This document shows, piece by piece, positions 42,818 to 51,556 of a stretch of DNA of 60,812 nucleotides. The notes under the pieces were generated by a model that saw only the letters and a list, made by a program, of their open reading frames with translations, made no database searches and was not told the origin of the DNA. Origin of the DNA: Roseburia sp. CAG:10041_57 (GTDB taxonomy: Bacteria; Bacillota; Clostridia; Lachnospirales; Lachnospiraceae); contig MNTL01000062.1 of the NCBI GenBank assembly GCA_001916965.1, forward strand, positions 1 through 60,812, written 5' to 3'. Numbering within the stretch: position 1 is the stretch's first letter; the number at the start of each line of letters is the position of its first letter. The translations under genes were made by a program, and so were the position numbers.

Positions 42818-43594
42818 ATGGAAATAAGAGACTGGAAAGAATATGCAGATACAGTCAGTATCATAGTACCTATGTATAATGCCGGACGTTTTCTGGCAGA
42901 AACAATTGAAATGGTTCAAAAGCAGACCTATGCAGACTGGGAATTGCTTCTGGTAGATGACTGTTCTGCTGATGACAGTATGGAAATCGCAAAGCGATAT
43001 GCTGAACAGGATGATAGAATCCATCCTATTATACAGGAGAGAAATGTCGGTGCTGCATGTACAAGAAATGCAGGAATTGGACAGGCTAAAGGACGTTTCC
43101 TATGTTTTCTGGATGCGGATGATATCTGGCTGGAAGATAAACTGGCAAAAGAGATGGCATATATGCGTGCTCAGAATGCAGGCTTTGTCTTTACAGGGTA
43201 TGAATTTGCAGATGAAAAAGGTGTAGGGCTTGGTAAGATCGTGCATGTTCCGGCAACTATAAAATATGAGCAGGCGTTGAAGAATACAACGATATTTACG
43301 TCAACAGTCATGATTGACAGAGACAAGATTGCAGATGAGGATATTTATATGCCTCAGATTGCCAGTGAAGATACTGCAACCTGGTGGCATATTCTAAAAA
43401 AATACCATACAGGATATGGATTGGATGAGAATCTTGTAAAATACAGGAGATCACAGGGGTCTTTATCTTCTAATAAAATGGTGGCAATTCGCAGAATATG
43501 GGCATTGTATCGAAAGCAGGAGAGACTTTCGGTAATCAGAAGTGCTTATTGTATGTGCTTCTGGGCCTGCAGGGCCGTATTACGCAGGGTATAG
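42818..43594 (+). CDS. GT2 family glycosyltransferase
   Basis: A 258-residue soluble GT-A enzyme. N-terminal donor site: VSIIVPMYNAGRFLAETIEM, VDDCSADDSM, then RNVGAACTRNAGIGQAKGRF and the metal-binding LDADDIW. It has no TM segment. The donor sugar is unknown. It follows the previous gene by 4 bp. A third repeat copy begins 3 bp after its stop. Confidence 0.88.
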   Translation: MEIRDWKEYADTVSIIVPMYNAGRFLAETIEMVQKQTYADWELLLVDDCSADDSMEIAKRYAEQDDRIHPIIQERNVGAACTRNAGIGQAKGRFLCFLDADDIWLEDKLAKEMAYMRAQNAGFVFTGYEFADEKGVGLGKIVHVPATIKYEQALKNTTIFTSTVMIDRDKIADEDIYMPQIASEDTATWWHILKKYHTGYGLDENLVKYRRSQGSLSSNKMVAIRRIWALYRKQERLSVIRSAYCMCFWACRAVLRRV

Positions 43595-43597
43595 AGT

Positions 43598-43666
43598 ATG
43601 AAAAGAACTTCTAATCACTCAGAGCAAAGGCTCTTTCGCGAAGAAGTTCTAAGTTTCATACAGTAA
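43598..43666 (+). repeat. Hairpin/small-ORF repeat, copy 3 (shortened)
   Basis: The first 61 bases match copies 1 and 2 with a single G-to-A change (AATCACTCAG). The second half is replaced by a different hairpin, AACTTTG-TGCC-TGT-GGCC-CAAAGTT (about 43664-43690). The small frame is cut to 22 residues by TAA 43664-43666. It lies between two glycan genes, as copies 1-2 do. Confidence 0.75.
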
Positions 43667-43747
43667 CTTTGTGCCTGTGGCCCAAAGTTTGCAAGGGGCT
43701 CAAAGGCATATAAAAACAGTGCTGATAAAGCGCAGATGGGAGTAGGC

Positions 43748-45145
43748 GTGAAACACTTTGAATCAGTAAAAAGAATCATTATATTACAACTTGCAGTTAT
43801 AGGATTGCTGATGCAGACGATTGCTTACGTATATGTATGGCGGACAGTATATAATGATATTATGCAGAAATATATGTGGAGAAATTTTACGGGCAGAGGC
43901 TTCTGGCTTCTGGCAGCAGTCTATCTGGTACTTCTGTTGTTCTTCACGGGCACATATGGAGGATTGAAGATCGGGTATCTTAAACCGATGGATGTTTTTT
44001 TCTCACAGGTGTTGTCATTGATCTTTACCAATGTGATTTCGTATTTTCAGATTTCTCTGTTGTCATTAAAGTTGGTAACTGCATATCCGCTTATCCTTAT
44101 GACACTGGTGCAAGTTGGTATATCTGCGGTCTGGGTATTTATCTGTCAGAGCTTTTACAGACAGCTGTTCCCGCCAAGAAAGCTGCTTTTGATCAGTGGA
44201 AACCGTCCTATAGAAGATATTCTGCATAAGTTTGAAAGCCGCAGGGATAAATATGAAGTGGTAAGATGTGTGCGGGAAGAATTGGGACAAAAGGCATTGG
44301 AACAGGAGATTCTGGAGCGATATGATGGCATTGTTCTGTGGGACATCAATACAGGACTGCGCAATAAATTGCTCAAATTCTGCTACAGCAGAAGTATCAG
44401 AGTCTATATGATGCCTAAGATTCCTGATATTATGATTCAGGGAGCATCCCAGCTGCATTTGTTTGATACGCCGATTCTCTTCACAAGGGAATATTCCATG
44501 ACAGTGGAACAGCGCTTTGTAAAAAGGGCAATTGATATTATCTGTTCACTGATACTGATCATCATTACATCACCTATCATGATAATAACAGCTGTTATTA
44601 TAAAATGCTATGATCATGGCCCGGTGCTGTACAAACAGGTTCGCTGCACTAGAAATATGGAAGAATTCAAAATTGTGAAATTCCGCAGTATGAGAACTGA
44701 TGCAGAGAAAGACGGTGTGGCAAGACTGGCATCCAAGAATGATGACAGAATTACACCGATAGGTAAATTCATCCGAAAGGTAAGAATTGATGAATTACCA
44801 CAGTTGTTCAATATATTAAAGGGGGAAATGTCTTTTATCGGGCCAAGACCGGAGAGACCGGAGATTATCAGACAGTACCAGGAGGATATGCCGGAGTTTA
44901 CCTTCAGGACCAAGGTAAAAGCCGGATTGGCAGGATATGCCCAGGTATATGGCAAGTACAATACGACTCCTTATGATAAATTGAAACTGGATTTATTTTA
45001 TATAGAAAATTACAGCGTATGGCTTGATATTAAGCTGATGCTTCTTACTCTGAAGATTTTATTCCAGCCTGACAGCACGGAGGGCGTAGAAGAGAATCAG
45101 GTAACTGCTATGAAGGAGATTAGGAAAGAGGAGGAAGAGAAGTAA
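43748..45145 (+). CDS. Polyprenyl glycosylphosphotransferase (initiating sugar transferase)
   Basis: A 465-residue membrane enzyme that puts the first sugar phosphate on undecaprenyl phosphate. About four N-terminal TM helices (about 10-115) and a degenerate CoA-binding-like domain precede the bacterial sugar transferase domain (from about 260): KRAIDIICSLILIIITSPIM (TM/hairpin), then VLYKQVRCT, FKIVKFRSMRTDAE and RKVRIDELPQLFNILKG...GPRPERPE. The start is taken as GTG 43748 (GGGAG five bases upstream) rather than ATG 43736, which lacks a site. It overlaps the next gene by 1 bp. It begins the assembly of the surface glycan. Confidence 0.92.
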   Translation: MKHFESVKRIIILQLAVIGLLMQTIAYVYVWRTVYNDIMQKYMWRNFTGRGFWLLAAVYLVLLLFFTGTYGGLKIGYLKPMDVFFSQVLSLIFTNVISYFQISLLSLKLVTAYPLILMTLVQVGISAVWVFICQSFYRQLFPPRKLLLISGNRPIEDILHKFESRRDKYEVVRCVREELGQKALEQEILERYDGIVLWDINTGLRNKLLKFCYSRSIRVYMMPKIPDIMIQGASQLHLFDTPILFTREYSMTVEQRFVKRAIDIICSLILIIITSPIMIITAVIIKCYDHGPVLYKQVRCTRNMEEFKIVKFRSMRTDAEKDGVARLASKNDDRITPIGKFIRKVRIDELPQLFNILKGEMSFIGPRPERPEIIRQYQEDMPEFTFRTKVKAGLAGYAQVYGKYNTTPYDKLKLDLFYIENYSVWLDIKLMLLTLKILFQPDSTEGVEENQVTAMKEIRKEEEEK

Positions 45146-46224
45146 TGCAGGATACGCACAGGATACAGGAAACATATCCCCAGGAAGGCATCGACAGTAA
45201 GGCTTATCTGCTCTGCTTTCTAAGACGTATACCATATATGCTGCTCATAGGACTGACCGGTGCCATAATAGGCAGCGGTCTGTATTTGCTTATAGCGGCA
45301 ATCAATAACAGGACGACTGTGTATATGCAGGAGACCGAATATTATATTGATTTTGCCCCCGGACGTATAGATGCCAAGGATTATTACAATGCCTTTACCT
45401 GGAATGATGTGATGGGAACAAATCTGATCATGGATACAATGATGGATGTTCTTGGTGATACGTATTCCAGAGAATCGGTAAAAGAAATGATAACAGCTGA
45501 TATTTTATCTGATGTGAGGTATTTGACCATTACTGTACAAGGTGAGGACGAAAAGAAAGTCGAAGCTGTGAGCAGTGCAGTACAGGAAGCACTGACAGCG
45601 TTAGGCAGCCGTGAGGATTTGTTTGACTCGATCACCTTGATTGAAGATAATGGCGTAAAGCCTGCTCCCAGACCTTATTTCACATGGAGAGCCGCATTTC
45701 TTGGATTCCTCATTGCAGTATGCATAGAGATATTCAGATTCAGCATCCGATTTGGAATCGGAGATATCTTCTACACCAAGAGACAAATCAGACAAAGACT
45801 GAATATCCCCGTACTTGGATTGTGGTATCAGTTAGATAATCACCATGATGGAGAAGAGGAATTGCAGACCTCTTTAGCAGTGCAATCCGTTATGAATCAG
45901 GACGTAATTTTTGCAGATATAATAAATGGGAATTACGCAGAACAGTTCTATGAGCAATATACATCCATTTTCAGCTCCAAAGAGAATGGTTCATTACAGA
46001 CAATTTCCTACCCAATCATCAGACAGGAAGAGTACGATAAGCTGGAAAACGCTAATGTCATTCTGGTAATACCATTTGGTGTTCCATGTGCAAATCAGGC
46101 AGAAGATATCGTATGTGAATTACAGCGAAGAAATTGCCATATCGCAGGAGCAGTCCTGACAAATTGCAATTATAAATGGGTTAAGGCATACTATAATAAG
46201 TTTAGTACAGAAAGAGGAAAATAG
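45145..46224 (+). CDS. Wzz-like chain-length protein with kinase-like C-terminus lacking a P-loop
   Basis: A 359-residue protein with two TM helices (about 28-52 and 180-200) around an extracellular domain of about 125 residues, as in polysaccharide co-polymerases (Wzz/CapA). The C-terminal about 150 residues end with ANVILVIPFGVPCANQAEDI...CHIAGAVLTNC, which recalls the last strands of BY-type tyrosine kinases (CapB-like). I see no Walker A GxxxxGKS/T motif and no Tyr-rich tail, so it should not be an active kinase. The start codon shares a base with the previous stop (TAATG), indicating translational coupling. Confidence 0.75.
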   Translation: MQDTHRIQETYPQEGIDSKAYLLCFLRRIPYMLLIGLTGAIIGSGLYLLIAAINNRTTVYMQETEYYIDFAPGRIDAKDYYNAFTWNDVMGTNLIMDTMMDVLGDTYSRESVKEMITADILSDVRYLTITVQGEDEKKVEAVSSAVQEALTALGSREDLFDSITLIEDNGVKPAPRPYFTWRAAFLGFLIAVCIEIFRFSIRFGIGDIFYTKRQIRQRLNIPVLGLWYQLDNHHDGEEELQTSLAVQSVMNQDVIFADIINGNYAEQFYEQYTSIFSSKENGSLQTISYPIIRQEEYDKLENANVILVIPFGVPCANQAEDIVCELQRRNCHIAGAVLTNCNYKWVKAYYNKFSTERGK

Positions 46225-46283
46225 CGAAACACAATTCGTCCCTTTTATACGTTCCTATCCCATATATAGAAATGAGGTTTAAT

Positions 46284-47066
46284 ATGACACTGGAAGTACT
46301 GGTATCCGCAGTAAATCAGCAGATACGTGATCTGATAGAAAGAATGCATCTGGAAAGTGATGCAATCATAATCAATCAGACAGATCATTTTGCATATGAA
46401 GAATATAAGTATCAGGACAATATCATCCATGGATATAACTTTGCAGAAAAAGGTGTAGGCTTGTCCAGAAACAACGCTCTGCTGCGTGCAAAAGGCGATA
46501 TTGTTCTGTTTTCAGATGAAGATATCATATATGATGCCGGCTATGCAGATAAAGTCCTCAAAGAATTTGAGAAGCACCCGGAAGCAGACATGGTACTGTT
46601 CAATATCCGAGTAGGAGAATCCAGAGCCACCTATTATACAGAGAAGTTTCATAGAGTGCATATCTGGAATGCCGGCAGATATCCAACGTACTCCTTTGCA
46701 GTACGTAGAGAGAGACTTCAGGCTGCAAACATTACCTTTTCCCTGTTATTTGGTGGTGGCGCCAAATACAGCAATGGAGAAGACAGCCTGTTTCTAAAGG
46801 ATTGCCTCTCTTATGGATTCAAGGTCTATGCAACACCGGTGGAACTGGGCGCAGAGACAGAGCGGGAATCTACATGGTTCCACGGATATCATGAGAAATT
46901 CTTTATAGACAGAGGCGTATTATATCATTTCCTGTATGGAAAGCTTGCAGGACTAATGGCTGTAAGATTTTTGATGGCACATGGTAAGGTTATGTGTCAG
47001 GAGATACCAGGGAAAAAGGCATTACAGCTTATGAAAGCAGGTATCAGATCAGTCCGGGGATTGTGA
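46284..47066 (+). CDS. Divergent GT2-like glycosyltransferase
   Basis: A 260-residue protein with a GT-A-like fold but an unusual N-terminus: MTLEVLVSAVNQQIRDLIER replaces the usual SIIVPxYN motif. The later parts are typical: EKGVGLSRNNALLRAKGDIV, then LFSDEDIIYDAGY (DxD equivalent). Start at 46284 has GAGG five bases before it; the ATG at 46272 is close upstream. It is monodomain with no TM helix. The sugar is unknown. Confidence 0.8.
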   Translation: MTLEVLVSAVNQQIRDLIERMHLESDAIIINQTDHFAYEEYKYQDNIIHGYNFAEKGVGLSRNNALLRAKGDIVLFSDEDIIYDAGYADKVLKEFEKHPEADMVLFNIRVGESRATYYTEKFHRVHIWNAGRYPTYSFAVRRERLQAANITFSLLFGGGAKYSNGEDSLFLKDCLSYGFKVYATPVELGAETERESTWFHGYHEKFFIDRGVLYHFLYGKLAGLMAVRFLMAHGKVMCQEIPGKKALQLMKAGIRSVRGL

Positions 47067-47098
47067 CAGTATAAATTTTAGGATGACAGAAAGGTCTC

Positions 47099-48226
47099 AT
47101 GATAATGACACAGGATGTAATACTATCTATGTTATTTTATCTGCTGATTGCAGTGACAACGATATATATGGCGTATAAAGTACAGTGCAGCAGACAGTCA
47201 GGGAATGTCATTCTGACCAGAACCTATTACTGGGGAATCTTCATGATTTTGTTTCTGTGTTCTGCATTTCGTTTCAATGTAGGCAATGATTACAGTCAAT
47301 ACACACAGACCGCACACGAAGCCAGTGTTGGGGGCTATGTAGTGACAGAACCTGGATTTAATTGGTTGGTGAGACTGGTGTATGGAGTATGCGGCGGCGA
47401 GTATTATGAAGTGGTATTTGCTTTGTTTGCTCTATTTACTCTTGTACTTTTTCTAAAAGTAATGTATGAACAGAGTGAAGACTTCGCCTTTGCCTTTTTT
47501 CTGTTCATGACATTGGGACTGTATTTTCAGACCTATAATACGGTGCGCTATTACCTTGTATTGGCTATGGCGCTATATTCTATCCGCTTTTGTCTTCAGC
47601 GTGACTGGATTAAATTCATCTGTTGGATATTACTTGCCTCTTTCTTCCATAAATCAGTACTGATCGTAATTCCAATATACTGGATTGCAGCCTTCATATG
47701 GAAAAGATGGTTCATAATAACATGTGTTATCGTAAACGCAATCTGTTTTGCAGCGAAAAAATATGTATTAAAGCTGGCGTTGATACTGTATCCCTCTTAT
47801 GAGAATACGGTATTTCTTGAAGGCGGAACCAGCGTTGTTACGATATTGCGCTGTCTTTTGGTTCTGGGATTGTATCTGTGGTATATCAGATACAATAAAA
47901 AGAACGATATACACAATGAGAAAGAACAGGAAATCAGGATGTATGCGCAGCTCAATTTCCTGGCGCTAATATGCTGTGTATTTTTCTCTTTTCTTCCGGT
48001 CGTTACCAGAATCGTATACTATTTCAGTGTCAATCAGATTCTGATGCTGCCCATGGTCACAGCAGGAATAGCAGATGAGACAGCCCGTAAAAAGGTGAAA
48101 TATCTGATCATTGCCTTCTGTGCATTGTATTTTTTGGTATTTCTTATGATGGCTGGACAGCCGGGAGTGAGGCTTCTGCCATATAGAAGCTGGCTATTTG
48201 AGTCAGAACGGTTCTTATATAAGTAG
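47099..48226 (+). CDS. EpsG/Wzy-like polysaccharide polymerase
   Basis: A 375-residue polytopic membrane protein with about ten TM helices. The EpsG-family region NVGNDYSQYTQTAHEASVGG lies near residues 60-80, followed by EPGFNWLVRLVYG. Such proteins join repeat units outside the membrane. It sits among the glycosyltransferases in the same operon. It starts at ATG 47099, or at ATG 47105 where the AAGG site is better spaced. Confidence 0.85.
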   Translation: MIMTQDVILSMLFYLLIAVTTIYMAYKVQCSRQSGNVILTRTYYWGIFMILFLCSAFRFNVGNDYSQYTQTAHEASVGGYVVTEPGFNWLVRLVYGVCGGEYYEVVFALFALFTLVLFLKVMYEQSEDFAFAFFLFMTLGLYFQTYNTVRYYLVLAMALYSIRFCLQRDWIKFICWILLASFFHKSVLIVIPIYWIAAFIWKRWFIITCVIVNAICFAAKKYVLKLALILYPSYENTVFLEGGTSVVTILRCLLVLGLYLWYIRYNKKNDIHNEKEQEIRMYAQLNFLALICCVFFSFLPVVTRIVYYFSVNQILMLPMVTAGIADETARKKVKYLIIAFCALYFLVFLMMAGQPGVRLLPYRSWLFESERFLYK

Positions 48227-48242
48227 AAAGGTCGCATAGTAA

Positions 48243-49067
48243 ATGGAGTATTCAATAAGTTACAGTATCATAGTGGTATGCCTGAATGCAGGGAAAAGAT
48301 TGATGGAAACGATAGAGAGTATCCGCTCACAGACGTATGGGAAGTATGAGATTATCATAAAAGATGGGATGTCTACGGATGGTTCTCTGGATTCATTGAT
48401 ACAGGAAGCAGACAGAGGAGACAGCAGAATCCGTATTCATTCTCAGGCAGATAAGGGAATCTATGATGCCATGAACCAGGCGGTAGGATATGCGAAAGGA
48501 GATTATCTGTTCTTCCTGAATGCAGGGGACAGCTTCTATGATAAAGAGGTATTATATAAAATAACGGAAGTTATTAAAAGAGATAAGCCGGATATTGTAT
48601 ATGGTAATCTGTATCATAAGGCACTGCATTCTGTGATACAGTCAGCACCTGCAATTAATGATTTTACCTGTTACAGAAATGTGCCATGTCATCAGACCTG
48701 TTTCTATCGTAAGGAGCTTTTTGCAGAGAGAGGATACAACCCTGTTTATAATGTGCGTGCTGATTATGAACATTTTCTATGGTGTTATTATAAAAGAAGA
48801 GCAACCGCTCTGTATGCACCTGTCATTGTAGCAGCTTATGAAGGCGGCGGTTATTCAGAGACAGCCGAGAATAAAAGGCGTTCTGCAGCGCAACATAGAG
48901 AGATTACAAGATTCTATATGGGAAGAGCAAAAGCAGGAAAGTATCGTATGCTCATGATACTCAGTCTTGCACCTCTCCGCACGAAAATGGCGGAGAGTGA
49001 GAAATTCTCCGGCTTCTATAACCGGATGAAGAGTGGAATATATAAAGTGACTGGAAAGGGAAGGTGA
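48243..49067 (+). CDS. GT2 family glycosyltransferase
   Basis: A 274-residue enzyme: SYSIIVVCLNAGKRLMETIE, then KDGMSTDGSLDS (the colanic acid WcaA/WcaE-like KDGxSTDGT motif), QADKGIYDAMNQAVGYAKG and FLNAGDSFYD. This subfamily is usual in capsule and exopolysaccharide loci. Soluble, 17 bp after the polymerase gene (AGAAAGGTC site). Confidence 0.9.
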   Translation: MEYSISYSIIVVCLNAGKRLMETIESIRSQTYGKYEIIIKDGMSTDGSLDSLIQEADRGDSRIRIHSQADKGIYDAMNQAVGYAKGDYLFFLNAGDSFYDKEVLYKITEVIKRDKPDIVYGNLYHKALHSVIQSAPAINDFTCYRNVPCHQTCFYRKELFAERGYNPVYNVRADYEHFLWCYYKRRATALYAPVIVAAYEGGGYSETAENKRRSAAQHREITRFYMGRAKAGKYRMLMILSLAPLRTKMAESEKFSGFYNRMKSGIYKVTGKGR

Positions 49068-49075
49068 GATGCAGA

Positions 49076-50377
49076 ATGAAGGTTCTATGGTTATGCAACA
49101 TTATGATACCGTTTATTGCCAGAAGCCTGGGACAGAAGCTGGTAGTCAAGGAAGGGTGGCTTTCAGGGCTTTCTGATAAATTGATCAAAAATCGTGATAA
49201 AAATAAAATAACACTCGCTATATGCTTTCCCACATCCGATGACTTTCACATGGCACGGAACGACCAGTCTTTATTTGTAAAAGACACGGTAAGGGGAGTT
49301 CCTTATTATATGTTTCGTGAGGACACTGTGCATCCGGAAAATTATGATGCATCTATGGAACAGACTCTGAAAGCGGTGATAGATGATTTTCAGCCGGATA
49401 TTGTTCATATTTTTGGAACAGAATTTCCACATACACTGGCTATGGTGAAGGCTTTCGGAAACCCGGAGCGTACCCTGATCGGTATTCAGGGGTTATGTTC
49501 TGCGATTGCACAGGTATATATGGCGGATCTGCCTTCCAATGTGTGTAAAAAGAAGACATTTCGTGATATCATCAAAAAAGACGGATTGCTGGAGCAACAG
49601 GAGAAATTCGTACAAAGAGGAAAGTATGAGAAGGAAGCTATTGCGATGGCAGGTCATATTACCGGAAGAACTGATTTTGACCGGGAATATGCTGAGAAGC
49701 TTAATCCCAATGCAAAATATCATTTCATGAATGAGACATTGCGCGAGGAGTTCTACCATGACAGCTGGAATATAGACAGGATAGAGAGATATTCTATTTT
49801 TCTGAGCCAGGGCAATTATCCTATCAAGGGCTTGCATCATGTGCTGGATATTCTGCCTGATCTGATAGAGGCACATGAAGAAACTATGCTGTATGTAGCC
49901 GGTGATGTGATTACTGCGAACGATACCCTGAAAGATAAGATCAAGATATCAGGGTATGGCAAATATCTGCTGACGCAGATCCGTAAGAATAAGCTGCAGG
50001 ATCACGTTAAGTTTCTTGGCAGACTACAGCCGGACAGAATGTGTGCAAGAGATTTAAAGACGCATGTGTTCGTGTGTCCATCAGCAATAGAGAACTCTCC
50101 CAATTCTGTGGGGGAGGCAATGTTGTTGGGAGTGCCTACAGTGGCTGCTAACGTAGGAGGTATTCACAATCTGTTGACGGATAATAAGGATGGATTGTTG
50201 TATAAGCCGGATAACCCACAGCAGATGAAGCAGGAGATTCTCAGAATTATGGATGATGATAAGCTGGCTATGTCCTTGTCATCTAATGCAAGAAGCCATG
50301 CTGCACATACGCATAATCCTGACTTAAATTATCGCAGATTATTGGAGATTTACCATGAAATTGACCATAGTATCTAA
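49076..50377 (+). CDS. GT4 (GT-B) glycosyltransferase
   Basis: A 433-residue retaining glycosyltransferase. The N-terminal half begins MKVLWLCNIMIPFIARSLGQ. A HxFG motif (DIVHIFGTEFPHT) is seen, and the C-terminal Rossmann half has GRLQPDRM and VCPSAIENSPNSVGEAMLLG (the Glu-rich donor motif). ATG 49076 is preferred to the GTG at 49064, which overlaps the previous stop. It overlaps the next GT4 gene by 23 bp. Donor and acceptor unknown. Confidence 0.9.
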   Translation: MKVLWLCNIMIPFIARSLGQKLVVKEGWLSGLSDKLIKNRDKNKITLAICFPTSDDFHMARNDQSLFVKDTVRGVPYYMFREDTVHPENYDASMEQTLKAVIDDFQPDIVHIFGTEFPHTLAMVKAFGNPERTLIGIQGLCSAIAQVYMADLPSNVCKKKTFRDIIKKDGLLEQQEKFVQRGKYEKEAIAMAGHITGRTDFDREYAEKLNPNAKYHFMNETLREEFYHDSWNIDRIERYSIFLSQGNYPIKGLHHVLDILPDLIEAHEETMLYVAGDVITANDTLKDKIKISGYGKYLLTQIRKNKLQDHVKFLGRLQPDRMCARDLKTHVFVCPSAIENSPNSVGEAMLLGVPTVAANVGGIHNLLTDNKDGLLYKPDNPQQMKQEILRIMDDDKLAMSLSSNARSHAAHTHNPDLNYRRLLEIYHEIDHSI

Positions 50378-51551
50378 CTATATCAATCATCATCAGATTC
50401 CTATGGCATCTGAATTATATGCAAAGCTAGGTGAGAACTTTACATTTATCCAGACACAGCCCATGGAAGAAGACCGTGTGAAAATGGGCTGGGGAAGTGA
50501 GATATCTTCCTTGCCATATCTGAAACTGTATTATGAGCGGTCACAGGAATGTGCAGAACTCGTGATGGACAGTGATATTGTGGTATTCGGTGGCGTAGAG
50601 GATGAGAGCTATATCAAACCCCGTCTTCAGGCTGGCAAAATCGTAATTCGTGCCAGTGAACGTTTATACCGCGAAGGTCAGTGGAAAGCGATTTCTCCCA
50701 GAGGATTGAAGAAAAAGCATGAGGACCATACCCAGTATAAAGATGCTCCGGTCTATCTGTTATGTCATGGAGCGTATGTGGCTTCTGATTTTCAGATCAT
50801 CAAGGCATATCCCAATAAGAAATTCAAATGGGGATATTTCCCGGAGGTGAAGGAGTACAATCTGGAATCCCTTTTCCTGCGTAAACTGCATCTGGACGAG
50901 CAGGGCAATACCTGTGTCAGAATCCTTTGGGCAGGCAGGTTCCTAAAGCTGAAGCATCCGGAATACGCAATTAATATCGCACGTTATTTAACGAAGGAAG
51001 GCATATCATTCCATCTGGACATGGTAGGTGGCGGAGAAATGGATGAGAAGCTTCGTCAAATGACTAAGAAATATCACCTGGAACAGGAAGTGACTTTTCA
51101 CGGTTATCAGTCTCCTAAGAATGTAAGGCGGTTCATGGAGGAAGCAGATATCTTCCTCTTTACCAGCAATTATCTGGAAGGTTGGGGAGCTGTACTGAAT
51201 GAGTCCATGAACAGTGCCTGTGCTGTTGTTGCAGGACATGGAATCGGAGCTGTGCCATTTCTGATACAGGATGGTAAGAATGGACTGGTCTATAAGAACG
51301 GAAGATATGAGGAATTTCGTGATGAAGTACTGCGCCTTGCCAAGGATGAGAAACTGAGACAGGAACTGGGCAGACAGGCTTATGAGACGATTATCAGAGA
51401 ATGGAATCCAAGAGAGGCAGCGAACAGACTTTATACATTCTGTGAGGGCTTATTGGAAGGTCAGGTCATCCCGCAGGAGAGCGGACCACTTAGCATAGCA
51501 CCTGTTATTTCACCCAAAAAGGGATATCAGTACACGAAGAGGGAAGTATAA
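50355..51551 (+). CDS. GT4 (GT-B) glycosyltransferase
   Basis: A 398-residue enzyme starting MKLTIVSNYINHHQIPMASE. The C-terminal donor site: VRILWAGRFLKLKHPEYAIN, VTFHGYQSP and LFTSNYLEGWGAVLNESMNS. It overlaps the previous gene by 23 bp, which suggests coupled translation and joint action on the same glycan. A C-terminal tail (about 370-398) has no TM segment. Confidence 0.9.
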   Translation: MKLTIVSNYINHHQIPMASELYAKLGENFTFIQTQPMEEDRVKMGWGSEISSLPYLKLYYERSQECAELVMDSDIVVFGGVEDESYIKPRLQAGKIVIRASERLYREGQWKAISPRGLKKKHEDHTQYKDAPVYLLCHGAYVASDFQIIKAYPNKKFKWGYFPEVKEYNLESLFLRKLHLDEQGNTCVRILWAGRFLKLKHPEYAINIARYLTKEGISFHLDMVGGGEMDEKLRQMTKKYHLEQEVTFHGYQSPKNVRRFMEEADIFLFTSNYLEGWGAVLNESMNSACAVVAGHGIGAVPFLIQDGKNGLVYKNGRYEEFRDEVLRLAKDEKLRQELGRQAYETIIREWNPREAANRLYTFCEGLLEGQVIPQESGPLSIAPVISPKKGYQYTKREV

Positions 51552-51556
51552 AACAT

